Positions 23,201 to 35,450 of a DNA stretch of 64,000 nt are shown here, in pieces. The stretch spans positions 53,567,357-53,631,356 of the forward strand of contig OZ025250.1 in NCBI GenBank assembly GCA_964019135.1, in the 5' to 3' direction. The position numbers and the translations under genes are program-made. The notes below the pieces were generated by a model. It did not search any database and was not told the DNA's origin. It was given only the letters and a program-made list of their open reading frames with translations. Positions within the stretch are counted from its first letter, which is position 1, and each line of letters opens with the position of its first letter. Source of the DNA: Arenicola marina. Its lineage: Eukaryota > Annelida > Polychaeta > Arenicolidae.

Positions 23201-24593
23201 GTGAGTTATGCCTTATCTGACCAGTATAATTAAATTATAAAAACCAATTAAAGTTACTCGTGCAGCAATATTGTCCCTCACACAATCTTTTGAGTGGGAG
23301 TGATGTGTTTAGGTAGCTAGTGCAGTACATACATATATATGGTATGCAATACATACCAAAGCATGTTAATAATACCCGCCTTATGCAAAAATGGTGTATC
23401 GCGTGCATCGTGGGAAAGTGTTAATTTCTGATGTGCTCCGTCATCAAAATTCGGGTTTTGCCTTAAAATCTGTTAGCATATCTGCTTTTGTAGAGAGTTG
23501 GTATTCAGACAGCCACACAATGTGTCGAGGATGCTCAAAAAGATCCTAAAACCATAATGTAGGTGAACAGTTTTTGCAAGTGCATCGTTTATATATCTCA
23601 CGACAGTCTCACTCCCCAATTGATTATTTTATTATTCTTAACGGGCGTAACAACTTCTCAGTGGCCGTATATTCACCGACTGGAAGAGTCTCCTATTGTA
23701 GCGCGTTCTGCTGTTCCAACAAGGAATGCGCCTCCCTCCTGTCTGACGTAACCTGAAATAGTAAATTTAATATGAGATAAGTGTTCAGTAACTGACGGAT
23801 GAAATAATGATCTTAACATTTAAGTTAAATGTGTGCAACCTTAAATAATCCAATTATGATTGTGTCGAGGGATCTGATTTGTATATTTCCTTGAAACCGT
23901 CCCTTTAACATGCTTGTGGCAAAAAACTCTTTATATTAAGAACGAATGTCACCCACTGCCCTGTTGGTTTACATAATGTAACATATAATTTCCAGGTGAG
24001 TAACTTTATAACACAAATTACTTCGGCAAGGGCAGGCTTTTGCATGAAACATATGAGTTCTATAGATAGATAATTGTTTGCAGAAAAGGTGGGCTCTCAT
24101 AAACGTCATTGGGCTTCCAGGAGACCCAACCACCAGACTTGTATCGTAGTGCCCCCTTCTTCCTGTCTGAACATTAAACATCACTGTGTTGTGTTCCGTT
24201 GGATTCCGACGACCATTTCTGGCGTGATGATAAAAATGTATTTATATGATAATATGATATGACATGATTAAAATGCTGTAGTTGGTGCTACTAGAGTGCG
24301 GAGGGCTTGCAGTTTGGAGGTTCGACTATGTAACAAATTTGTCATAGAAAAGTAGGCAAAGCGAGCAGAAGAACGTGACTTTAATGTCAGAGTGAAATGA
24401 TTCTCATGGTAACCTCATCATGAGGCCCAAATTATGGAACCAAATGGAAACTAGTTCCAGAATTATCCACTAGGTGCACGCCGCTCTCCATGTTAAGCGG
24501 CGGATAAGCCATCATTGTTTCCGGACATTGAACTCATAATGACCTAGACCTTGGATACATGCAGTTTATACAGAAATGGCTTAGCATTCGCGT

Positions 24594-24706
24594 CAATGAC
24601 AGAAGGGAGGGAAGGGCGGAGCGGCTCGAAGCACCAACCCCCGTGCTGTGAGGCGCAAGAGCGCTGAATTCTACCACTCTAACTGGCTGAGCTATTGGGC
24701 GACCCC
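24594..24706 (-). mobile_element. tRNA-derived SINE fragment
   Basis: Contains the complement of the SINE head (AACTGGCTGAGCTATTGGGC, an A-box-like stretch) and CGCTGAATTCTACCACTC. Positional partner of the fuller copy at 47233-47453. Confidence 0.6.
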
Positions 24707-25226
24707 TGGTGTCAGAAGAATGAGTATTACAGATGGTTAAAGTGGGAACTTTGGAATGAGAGTGGTCGTATTGCCTCCAACGTTTGTCCCTCAAGGCTTC
24801 CATATTAAACCGTTAGTTATATGATCACATGGTTTGATGGAATTTGTCGGCTTTAGAGATGTCATTGTAATCATAAATTGATTGTAATACATACATAACA
24901 TATTACGGGACCTTTACTTAATAACCTCCAGTCACGTATGATATATTCATAGACGTAACACATTCATGCACGTTTACCAGAACAAATAAGAATTGGAATA
25001 TTATAATAATATACCACTGCATATGCCTTATGCAAATGTTACCTGTGTCATTGTGTTTAGGGTTTTTCCTTTCGTGACTAACATGTACGCAAGAAACAAG
25101 GCTAACTGACACCTAGGCAAAATCAAATGAGCTGCCGCTAAGCGGCACTGATAAGCACGTAAGACATAAGCCACACACATATCGAAATCGCTATATATCA
25201 CTACAAGTGCCTCTTCAATAAACAAA

Positions 25227-26065
25227 TCACCCTGCCAACACCAGCGGTCTCCTAACAGTCTTAACCCCAGTCCACATGATGGTCGTAGGCGCGTCGACAC
25301 AGGTGCGCGTAGTGTCCAAAGTTGTTCTCCATTTGGTGCTTGTAGAATTTGGTGGCCGGTAGACATAAAGTGAACGTTCCTCATACGACTGTAACAGGAA
25401 GCAAAGTAGCAAAAGTCATAATGAACAGAAAAAGACCGTCGTGGGGCAGAAGAGCGCTCGTAGAAAACTGACTCTATTTTCGACTCCGCGCTGGCTCTTG
25501 AATAGTCGGTACCAGTTAAATTATTTAGAATTTTGTTACTTCTAAAAATTGCCAACTGTTACTGTCACATATACCCTGTTATGTTCCGAAATAACAAATC
25601 ATATTTTAAATGGCCCACATATCTTTACTTGAGACACGTGGAAAGGTAGTTCGATGCCCCGATGTGGTCATGTCTGTGCGGTCGCCGGATAAAGATCCCA
25701 TGTACTTCTTCGTAAAGAGTAGTGTTACCCCGGGAGACATAGCTCCGTTCTTCCCTTCTTCCTCCCATTGACGCGATATGACCAGAATTAGTTAAAGCGT
25801 ACTGAATGCACAATCTTATAATGACCTCAACGTTTATCTTCTGAGCTGCCCCCTCAAACTTATAGACCCCATAATTTGTGCATGAAGTACTCAGCCTCCC
25901 CCCATCTCTAATACATAACCCTACCCCCCCCCCCCCACCCCTCTAAAAAAAAATCTTATTGCTTCTGAAACTCGTAGATAAGTACTCACATCACGGGTGA
26001 CCAGTTTAGGGGTCACCCAAGTTGCCACGACCAGAGTAAGAAGTAGAACGTAAAAGTTTGCTCAT
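25227..26065 (-). pseudogene. Divergent small secreted-protein gene, copy A (frame broken in signal exon)
   Basis: Partner of the minus-strand signal-peptide exon at 48901-48981. The homologous exon here (26065-25990) keeps the GTGAGT donor and most of the sequence but is five bases shorter near its start. Its ATG therefore runs out of frame and meets a stop after 19 codons, and the hydrophobic stretch is lost. A possible second exon (from 25388, after a TTACAG acceptor) begins SYEERSLYVYRPPNST and runs to a stop near 25227. The reading frame of that exon is not certain: all three frames are partly open. No function recognised. Confidence 0.3.
25645..25811 (+). mobile_element. tRNA-derived SINE, 5' truncated
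   Basis: Shares TGTGGTCATGTCTGTGCGGT, the GATCCCATGTACTTCTTCGT stretch and the TTAAAGCGT tail with the SINE at 61307-61558. The head with the A box is missing. The positional partner is 48554-48712. Confidence 0.65.
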
Positions 26066-26375
26066 GAATAGTTACTATCAAGAATTACCGACCAGTGAAT
26101 TGTTGCTAGACACGTCGGCAACGGGGATCGAAACTTGTCCTCAACTTTTCGTGAACGCCTGCTAAAAAACTTTGAAATGATTATAATATGTTTTTGTCCT
26201 TCATATTGTTAGTTGGATCGCAAAATATCAAATTCGTTCTTTTTCCAGGTAATAGAGGCCTCTGATGAGGGTCGAGTAGGCAAATACTCCATCGGCTATT
26301 TTAGTAGTTCTGTTACATAGATTTTTTCTTTTTACAGTTTTAGTTAGATCTTTAGCTTGATTTCATCGTCCACAG

Positions 26376-29300
26376 TTGTTCTGATGCTCGGTGGTGCTGA
26401 CGCCCAACAAGAACTGAGTCAACAAACTTTGAAGTGGTGTCATGGCAACGTCTGCTACTACGTGTTCAGCTTCGACGACGCGGCTGGCGACACGTGGACG
26501 ACTGCCAACGAGCAGTGCGAGGTCCACGGCCTGCACCTCACGGCGGTGTGGGACCAGGACACGCAGGATGCACTAAACGCAGCGCCCCGTCTCGCCAGTA
26601 CAGTGAACGCCTGGCTGGCCGGTCGCCGCGCGGATAACGACACGTTTTTGTGGCTCAACGACGAGATATATGAAGGTAAGGATGTAAAAAGCCTGACATA
26701 TTTAACTGAACGTGCGCCTCACCCTTGAGCTTGATGAACTAGTCGGCAAGATGTATGCAGATCAATAAACACCGCATAGCGGCATAAAGTTCATTTCATG
26801 TTCGGAAGGACTTCGTGACCAGCATTACTCTTCTTGTGCGCAGAAGTGGCCCGGAACACTAACATTCCATTTCCACGTCACGGCCCGACCGCTATATAAG
26901 TTTTTACATACTTACGTTGTGCTCGTTGGCATTCCTTAGCCGTATTGCCCACATATCAATATTCTGGATATACTTCTTAGCTACCAAGGTAAACGTTGGG
27001 CTCGAGGAGAGTGAAGTCAATGATAACCACTCCACAGCGCACTTACACGCAACCATGGTATTATAGTTGTCTATGTACAGGCATATGACAGATTAGCATG
27101 TCACATATGTGACATCACTGAGGAATTGAAATGGACATGCACCCAGAAACATTCGATGATCCAGAAGAGGTTTCGAACCAGGCACCTATTGATATTTTTA
27201 GATTTAGGCTCTTGATATGCAGTTGTGTGTTCCGCCACTCAGCCACGGAGGCTCCAAAACATGTTGGCACAGCCGACTTCTATTAAAAAATTCACATTTC
27301 CAATTCACAAATACATTGTTTCAGGATCATTGAGTGCTAGCTACACTTGTGCCAATGTGTTTAGGAAAAACCCTGCATCCCGACAATGTCACAGTGGCGT
27401 CAACTGCCTTTGCGAAAGAGATAAAGGTAAGCAAATTCATCATCCTTTACGAAATTATTTACGTAGCCCATTTGTTTCAGTTTCATGTGCCTGAGCATCT
27501 CTCAATAAAATAATAAATACGTAATAAACGACTTTTTTCTTTCAGAATCATAGCGGGCTCGTGCAGGAAATACGAGACGCAGCAGACTAATCAAACATGC
27601 TCACAGCAACAATTCATTCAAATATTTAAAACGTTTGTCAAGTCAAATTGCTGTATCGATAACTCTTATGTGGATTCTGTCTTCTTAGAGAAACTCATAC
27701 AGCAACTTTCCACACACATTATGATTTCCAGCATCTTTTGGAGACATGTGTGAATGCTGTAAGAAATGAACACCATACAGTCGCTATATCATATTTCAAA
27801 AAGTAAAAACGACTGCGATGCCGAAATTTTGATGACGTAGTATGTACACAAGAAAGTCACTCTCCATCACACGCCGCAGACCAGTTTGGCGCCGAAGCGT
27901 AATTTGACAACATGCCTATTATTTATTGCGTGTAATAAGTGTTGTTATATATCAGAACCTACCTACATCTTTCCTATTGAAGACTTGTGAGTAGTTTCTT
28001 ATGGCAAATATTGCTGTATGAATTCCATTACGTGAGTCCGTTTATGCATCATTTTTTGATATCAGAGCCCTAATAACGCTCTTAGTCGTTTTTCACCTTC
28101 ATGTTCCGTTGGTCTCGCCGTCAACTGTACTGAGAAGCATTTCTTATCTATTATCATGATTCATAATCAATAAATAAAGTAGAGGTTTGAATCAAACGAC
28201 CTGGAAAGTTACGCCCAAACGGCATTGTTTTACAACATCCATGTCACCATCACATTTTCCTTATGGATCCAGATCCTGATTGTCCCTTCGACGAAGCTCT
28301 CCTCGGAAACAAGTGTATCTGGAGCAGTAGTCCGGTCGCCACGTGGTACAACTGCCGGAACAGATGCATAGCGGCCGGCGGTGACCTTGCCTCCCTCTCC
28401 GATGACGTGGCCAAGGTCATTGATGAGCTGACCGACAAGACCGGAGTTGACCACTACAACATGTACCTCTGGGTGGGACTTCACAAACGGCAGTGGCACT
28501 GGGTCTCGGGTACGTGATCGTCCTGACAATCCTCACAATTCGATGAAGAAACCAATTGGAAAGTTAACATAGTATGTACTTTCTGCATGCCGCTGTTTGT
28601 CAGTTGTTGACGATAGTTAGTAATCAAGGTTATGGACCAGTTTCACAGTTCGCATCTAACACATCTGATTTGGTCTAGGGAAGAAATCGATAGTTTCTTT
28701 CGATAGAGGATGCGGTCATACAATGAATGAGCCGATGTCAATTTTAAAACAGCGTTTGGTACCTGCTGCTTCAGTTAAAGGCAAACTTTATACTTTGAAG
28801 CGTTCTCCTTTCCCAGTATACTTGTTGGCGCATCAAAACAATGCAAATGTGTATCATGTTATCCGTGGTAGGTTATTATTTTGTTTGCGTAACATCACCT
28901 AACACACGCCTTCAGGGTAGCAACTGAAATCCCTCCCGTTTATTTATGGGTGAGATTGAGTGGTACATGAAGTATAAGAACCTTGTACGTAACGTTTGTG
29001 ACCCGAGGATAATTTAATTTCCAAGTGCTCTCTAATTTCTGTCAATTATAGTTGTCATGGGATCATCCGCATTACACTAATCTCTTGTATTTTGTTTGAT
29101 TCCAGGAACTGGGCAATCGTCTAGTGTTCGAACCCCCATGGAGTACTATCACTTCGGCGGTAGTAATGGCTATGACCCAGCCAAGAAGTGCATCTACATC
29201 AACATGGGAGCCACTGATCGACCTTGGATTGATGTCGTATGTCATACCAAGTTGACCTCCTTTATCTGTGATGACGGTAAATGTGCAATTCGCCTATAAC

Positions 29301-32300
29301 ATTGCTTCAACAGACAACTTTTGCTGTGGATTGAGTAATATTAATACATTGATTAATATAAATTTGGTTATTCACTAAATATAGAGATACGTTTGTTTAT
29401 GCATTTGTACTATCGACACTTATCTATTTTGCTACAAGGAGCAGCGGCATAGATCGTAGAGATGAACTGGAACGATACACAAAGAAATTCAGAAAGTATT
29501 GTCAGCTATTCTTTTTGGAAATCTGGAATTGCGACAAACTTGGAGCGGACGTTAATTTATGTACCTACACTTCCATCACTAGACAGATCCGAATTGTTCC
29601 AGGTCCGGTACCCGTCATTCCTCCCCCGGAGACTACTTCGCAGCCAACAACCACCATCACAACTGAAGGTCATTATTAAAGTCTGATTATCGCCCATACC
29701 ACGTTTTATCAAAATAAATTATTGGCCCGACATCCATATGTTGTGCCGCGATGGATAATTGAAATGTAGACCGCTCGAGATTGATTAAGAATCGGTATAA
29801 CGTCTAATGCCTAACTCGCACCACTGATGAACAGTTTACTGAGTTAACAATGTACAATCGTAAAACACCTACATCAGCCACGGTGGACAGCGGGCCGTTA
29901 TAAGATAAAAACATGTTCGGTTTTATTTTTCCAGTGGTCAACACAACCATCCGTGATGTCACGACACCAGAGGAAAAGGAGGAAGGTAACACGGAAAATA
30001 CGCGAATGGAAAACTGTCGCATGCAATCAAAGTGTTCAATGAAAGATGTAAATCTCGCTTTCAGTCGACTGTTGGTGGAATAGTGTTAATATGCAAATGA
30101 TCAGACTATATCGTCAAAGTAAGATAAAGTGCATACCAATATTGCAAGAAATGTACAAGCACAAGAACGCCAGGCTGTCATATGCGGCGTGTCGTCGGCA
30201 GAGTGACGTCAGCATTATGACGTAACCCGCATGTTTCGAGCATAGCTCGGAATAGCGGGATAGCCATGGAATGTCGGACAACGGAAATGGCATGGCATGG
30301 AAAGTATTTATTTTGCAGTGCTATCTCGCGAATGGACTCAAGCATGAAAAATATGAGACATCGTAGAACATCGTAGTATCGTTTATATGCAAATGATTTC
30401 AGTTTTCCATAAAAGATGCAATGGGCTATGTTTTTTGAGACCAGGTTATTTTCACATAGCCCCTCCTCTCCCACCATCTGGGGATCAAATGGTCAGTCCC
30501 TTATCCATATTGTTCATAATGTAAACTATCCTGCCATCTCGATTTGACATCAAGCCTCATTGCCCTCGTGCCCCTTCATTATTGCTTAATCGCGGCCTTC
30601 TTACAGATGACAAGCAGTTTGGTTTGACTGCTGGCGGCGTGGCTGGAGTTGCTGTTGGGTTCGCAGCTCTTCTGGCAGCGATCATTGCTTTGTCAGTCTG
30701 CCTCTGGAAGAGTCGCACCAAGGGTAAGTAACACGAGAAGAAAACCATAATGTTAAAGTTAATCATTCTTCAATGGTTTCCACCAAATAATTTACAAGCA
30801 TTTTGAAGGCAAATATAGTATATAGGTCATTAGAGTATAAGTCCCACTTACTGCAGGCAATCAATAACAGGGCATGTTGATTAGACACTAGTTTGGTGAA
30901 AGTGATGCATCTCTATGGGAAAGTTATATTAATCTATTTTCGTACAGATTTAGCATTCACTATGGCCAGGTTATTAATATATCGTCGCATATATTGTGAC
31001 CAGATGCCCCCATCATATATATAATGAGCAGCTGTCCAATATGGCCGCGCTTGCCGGCTGCCAACCAGATGTTATCTCAGCATCGGTATTACATTTATTG
31101 TATTTTAGTGGCTTGATCTCGATAATGTTTTTAATATCCATTGGCATTTGGTAACTATAACTCTTGAACATGCCCGCAAACTAATCAGTTAATCATGGGT
31201 CTTTTCGTTCCTATAGCTGTGCCCAGCCGTGTGCCAGAAGTGACTACTGGGAGGTAAGCTTTTATATCTATATATATATAGTTGTGAATGGTATAGTATC
31301 ATATACGTAAATGCCTACTGTTTGGGTCAACACGCAATAATCTTTCTAGCGCTGAACTGATTTTTGGGCTCTGAAGGGATCCGATTTTTTAAGTGAGAAA
31401 TAATCATCTTCATTTTAACTTGATACATTGCTTTCTCGCCTCTTATGTTGCGTTTTACTCTCAATACACCCACTGACACTAGCAAGCATAACGTTATGAG
31501 AGCAAACAACATCACAACTCGTCTCTGTAACACCAGCGATTATTCATCTTGTAAATTACTGGTTACTTATTAACTTGCCATTGGGGTCGTTGTAAATATT
31601 GGATGCCTTTTAGACCCAAAGAGAAGCCAGTGAAGTTGTCAGCTCTGGAGACCAAACCAAGCACAAGCACGACAACCATTGTGGAAGATGAACTCTACGA
31701 GGATCTCGGTGAGAGGGCGCTGCTATTCGCTCTGTCGCTTCTACTCTATTCAGTTTCCATTTTGTGCCGTTTCTGCTTGTTCCCCCGCTGATTCTTGGCG
31801 GAGGGGGTGGGGAGGGGGGAGGCTACTTAACTCGCTGTGTCGCTTCTGCTCTTGATGGTGTTGCTTTGGTTTATGGTGTAAATAATGTTCTCTATAGTGT
31901 CGCCTTTGATTTCTCAAGTGGTTTTCAATATATCATATAGCTGTTGGTGTTGCTTAAGTTCTCTATTGCATTGCTTCAATTGTCTATTGGGTTGCCTCTG
32001 TTCTTTACTATGTAACATCAGTTCTCTATGATTATGTTTCTGTTCTGTACAATGTCGCTTCAATGCTTGCAGCAGTAATCGTTCTCAGGAGGGATACACT
32101 TTGTGTGTGCTCCCGTGATATTCATTTTGGTTTGAAGTCATTTCTACGCCCTTTGGCCCACATACGTGTGTGTATTTTTTTATTAACTTAGACATGTAAG
32201 ATAGTGTGACCGTAGAAATGAATCATTACAACATATCGATTGTTGACGGTAATGTTTTCTGATTTCAGAACGTGAGCAGCCACAGGTTAAGTGAGTATCA

Positions 32301-34518
32301 AATGTCATGCCTCAGATATAACTGTCAAGCGGAATTGACGCTTAATGCCCTATTTACACGATGCAATACATCGTAAAGTTCATTACAGGAATTCAAGTTT
32401 TCGACCAGCTCCACAATTGGAAAGTCGCTTTTTCCTGCATTGTAACCTTGGCGCATGTGCTAAAGTTTCCATCAACTTCACGATTTGGGACATGTCAACC
32501 AATCAGCGTCGAGCATTTCAGCGTTGAGGTTTTCACGTTGACTTTATTGTTTGCATTATGACAATGATGAATGTCGATGTGACTTGTATGCATGACGCTA
32601 TGACACACGATGCTCTAATGGTATGTTCGCTAGGTGGCGATAGTGATAATTGTTGAGTCCGTTGGTACTCGGTTTGATCGTGTGAACTGTTGATCGACCG
32701 ATGATTCGACCGTTGTGACGGCAATTGTAGGCATGATCGTACCGTGTAAACCCGGCATTAGTCTTAAGTCCTGGGTACGCCTAACAAAATTCCGAAACAA
32801 ATTTCCAAAAACAAACGTCCAGAAACAGAGCCCAGAAACGTTTCATGGCGTAACTATGCCGTATTCAACATATCCGTAGAGATCGGTTTGGTAATCCATT
32901 AAATATCAAATACTGATGATGTGGAAACTTCAACATCCAAAATTCATGCCCGAAAGTCTAGACACAACATACTACTTAAGCCAAGCTTTTTTATAAATTA
33001 ACTTGCAACATGCCTGTAGACTGATGTATATAGCGCACAAATCTTTCACCATGCTTTATAGACTGATATATAGAAGCTTACATATCATGGCAATTAAAAG
33101 GTTAATCGATGTGTCCAACGATTGATAGATTCGGGGCAACGGTCATTTAGACCTGATTTCAGCCCCCGCTTCTGAGCACCTGCTGGTGCAAGCATTCGAC
33201 ACGCAGTGTCAAAGTCCGCCGGCAAGCTGAAGTGGCGATCTGGACGCTTCTGCTGTCAGATATAGTTTAGGATTAGGGCGCCCCCTGTCGGTGGGATTGG
33301 TAAAAAACATGTGCACACGTTTATGACGTTTCGCCTCAGGCCCAAGTTTTGACGCTCTAGAGAAAATTCACGAAGTTAGATTTTTATGGGTCACTGGCAA
33401 ACAGTTGGAGGGGGGGGGGGGGGGGGGTTATGGTAAGTGTTTACAGTTTGTTATGAACCTTAATACCTTAGATATGTGTTTCTTATGTGCAACATCGACA
33501 TTCAAAAATAGCAAAACAACTTGGTATGTAATTTAGCTTTAAGATAAGACAAAATGATTCCAATTTCTAGAATACTTCATTACATTGGCTCAACACAGCA
33601 TGAGCACGATATCTGATGCAACGTGCTCCATAGTTTGATGTTAATGGGTGTCAAAGTGGAACGCCCCTTTTCGATGTCTTTCCTTAGACGCCAGCATAAA
33701 CTATAGGAACATCGATTTTAAGATGTAGATGTGGCCATCTTGACTTTGGATGGCCATAGCTTGCTTGGTATTGACACAAAGGAGATGTAGGGAAGTGCAC
33801 TGATCCGTATGTATGGCTTCATAGTCAACAGCTGAGAGTCAGAGCTGAAAGGTCATTGTCATTACCGAGATTTATCCAATAACGTCTTCAATATTCGATA
33901 AAGAAAATACGCTTGTAGAAACTAACACGAGAAAGGCAAATGGAACCAGGGGATTGTTTCATTAAAAGGCACAAGCAACCCTATTTTTTATATGCTAATT
34001 TAACGGTTGGATGTAAGTGTACAAGCAACGGGAGTAACGATTGTACCATAATTTATTTAGTGCGCAGCCATCTTTTGGGCGATTTCCATTCCATCTAATA
34101 GTATTCAAATAAATATCTGCATTATATTTATGACAAAGTTAAAATGTCAGGTCCTCTTCGACTCAGTACTGCAAGTTTAAAGGAAACCTTTTTCTGTTTT
34201 CTTCGACTCAGTAGTGCAAGTTTAAAATTGTACAAACAAGAGCTACAAGACCTCAGCAAAATGTGTAGGTAGTCTCCTCCGCAGCGCACAGTTTGAGGAG
34301 CAGTTTCCCTAACAGTATGCATTCAAAGAAATATCTGTGTGACAGCTAAGTACACTAGTTACTTGCTTTATCTCGATTAATACTTGTGTTCTAGTTTTCC
34401 AGTTTGACCTGAACCTCGATTTCGTGGCTCCGCTTTGACCCTAATTTGCTGAATGGTATATTTCAGGCCAAGACCATGTGCAGGTAATCAGTATGAGGGC
34501 CACAACAGGAGGCGATGA
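26376..34518 (+). CDS. Type I receptor with two C-type lectin-like domains and hemITAM-like tail (copy A)
   Basis: Exons: 26376-26675, 27325-27426, 28273-28509, 29106-29276, 29603-29668, 29935-29985, 30607-30723, 31217-31253, 31614-31708, 32269-32290, 34467-34518. All join in phase: 1,250 bases plus one base from an unseen first exon give 416 residues and a stop. The opening VLMLGGADA looks like a signal-peptide end, so the start lies in an earlier exon. Domain 1 (exons 1-2) runs KWCHGNVCYYVFSF to NCLCERDK; domain 2 (exons 3-4) has LWVGLHKRQWHW and FICDD. Neither has EPN or QPD, so classic calcium-dependent sugar binding is doubtful. Exons 5-6 give a Pro/Thr stalk; exon 7 a membrane helix (GVAVGFAALLAAIIALSV). 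The tail holds EDELYEDL, like the acidic-x-Tyr-x-x-Leu hemITAM of Dectin-1 and CLEC-2, then QYEGHNRRR. Likely an innate recognition receptor (inferred). Intron 5 has a weak GTCATT donor. Confidence 0.8.
27168..27254 (-). mobile_element. tRNA-derived SINE head (Ser/Leu-like) in intron of copy A
   Basis: The minus strand reads GGAGCCTCCGTGGCTGAGTG (Ser/Leu-type A box), then GCCTGGTTCGAAACC (B box), spaced more widely than a real tRNA. The same insertion is at 50693-50790 in copy B, so it predates the block duplication. Confidence 0.5.
30607..30723 (+). other. Transmembrane exon of receptor copy A (absent from copy B)
   Basis: Phase 1 at both ends, so it can be skipped without shifting frame. 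Encodes DDKQFGLTAGG, about 23 hydrophobic residues, then the stop-transfer WKSRTK. The following small exon (31217-31253, VPSRVPEVTTG) changes phase from 1 to 2. In copy B the whole interval from about 30440 to 31340 is replaced by unrelated sequence. Confidence 0.85.
31614..31708 (+). other. Signalling-tail exon with EDELYEDL motif
   Basis: Reads PKEKPVKLSALETKPSTSTT then TIVEDELYEDL with a GTGAGA donor. Three acidic residues, one spacer, Tyr-x-x-Leu fits the hemITAM pattern. The copy B equivalent (56011-56099) lacks two codons in the Ser/Thr part and reads YEDP, losing the Leu. Confidence 0.75.
32343..32759. mobile_element. MITE with TAATGCC...GGCATTA ends, copy A
   Basis: The left end TAATGCCCTATTTACACG and right end CGTGTAAACCCGGCATTA are inverted copies. 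The interior (about 380 bases) is non-coding. It lies between the last two coding exons and is shared with copy B at 56763-57173, so it predates the duplication. Target duplication not clear. Confidence 0.65.
32770..34300. other. Last intron of receptor copy A, no gene seen
   Basis: Matches 57180-58250 of the other block with substitutions, including a G tract at 33411-33427. A short direct repeat (CTTCGACTCAGTACTGCAAG) occurs twice at about 34157-34225. No open frame has splice support. Confidence 0.5.
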
Positions 34519-35450
34519 AAGACGTCAGAGAGACGTTGGTGATAAAATGGACGCTGCGCAGAAGCCATGCAATCCATCTGTTGACAAGAAGACCTATAAA
34601 TAACTGACATGTCGTGTCACATCAATTGTAAATACATGTATATGTGAAATACATTTTGGCGGGTCGGGATACCCACGTGCCATGAACTATTATGTATTAA
34701 TAAATACATAGACATCTATTTTGTATTATTTACCTTTCTCTCATTATTACAATGCGTTACTTATATGTTATTATCAAAATTAGGTACTTTTATTATTACA
34801 ACGAATTTTGTTTATTGTAGTGATTTGTTTTATGAGGTGTTTACGATCTGTAAGAACGTTGGTTAAAATAATATAACTAAGATATAATGTAACATATTAC
34901 TTATATTACTGCCGATGTCTCGTGAAAACCTTACGGTCTAAAATGACGTGTTAGAATTAGTATGGAGATGTCATAGTTACATCACAGTATATAACCAACT
35001 GCCTTTATAGGTAATTTATGTTACTGATTTTTCGCATATATAAATACAGTTTATTTGATTTACCGTCATTATGTAATATTACATTATAATCCAGCTATGA
35101 TATGAACATTTTCGTCGGCGAAACTGTGTAAAGCATAGAATAAACATTATCGCTTGATTTTTGTATTGTTATATAGGTTCTGGTAAACATTCGTGTTTAA
35201 AATACTGCATAGATCATTAATAGTTGATTTCTTCAAGCTCAAGCCTATATAATCAATACTACAAATCAGGCAAACATTTTGTGGTTATTCATATATCGTT
35301 TTCGCCTGCCCCGTTCCCAAATTCTATATAAAATAATAAAAAATAAATAAAAATGCAACACTGGGCAAAGTCTACTTCAAACACGACAGTACATTTGTTT
35401 AACTGTCGTAGAATATGTTAAGACATATATTAGCCAATAGAAAGAGTCCA
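34301..35450. repeat. Segmental duplicate of 1782-2930 (tail exon, 3' UTR and flank)
   Basis: Matches the left-end block at a few percent divergence by eye. The similarity begins at CAGTTTCCCTAAC, just after a point where an inverted copy (36314-36592) also begins. This suggests a recurrent breakpoint. It contains the last coding exon of receptor copy A. Confidence 0.85.

Larger units (their letters stand above)
21990..26060. repeat. Segmental duplication block A, upstream part (pairs with about 43190-48990)
   Basis: Sequence from about 22020 onward matches 43270 onward in order, including the AGAGATGTGCTACCAAGACC-type stretch and several SINEs. Identity is visibly lower than in the 1-6134 versus 34301-40367 pair. 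The only coding candidates are the minus-strand signal-exon gene described separately. The rest looks non-coding, with SINE relics and a repeated segment at 22980-23200. Confidence 0.75.

Noticed and set aside
23640-23756. Cys-rich plus-strand frame (CSNKECASL), also near 46500-46610
   Set aside because: Both copies are open and share cysteines, but stops and frame ends differ, no splice sites bound it, and the region lies in duplicated non-coding DNA. Left as unproven.
25028-25555. 175-codon minus-strand frame
   Set aside because: It runs through a likely intron/exon boundary (TTACAG at about 25389) and is not kept open in the matching region of block B.
26357-26728. Using 26357 as the receptor's start codon
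   Set aside because: The codon there is TTG, and a CACAG acceptor at 26371-26375 shows that the exon begins at 26376, so the true start is in an earlier exon I could not find.
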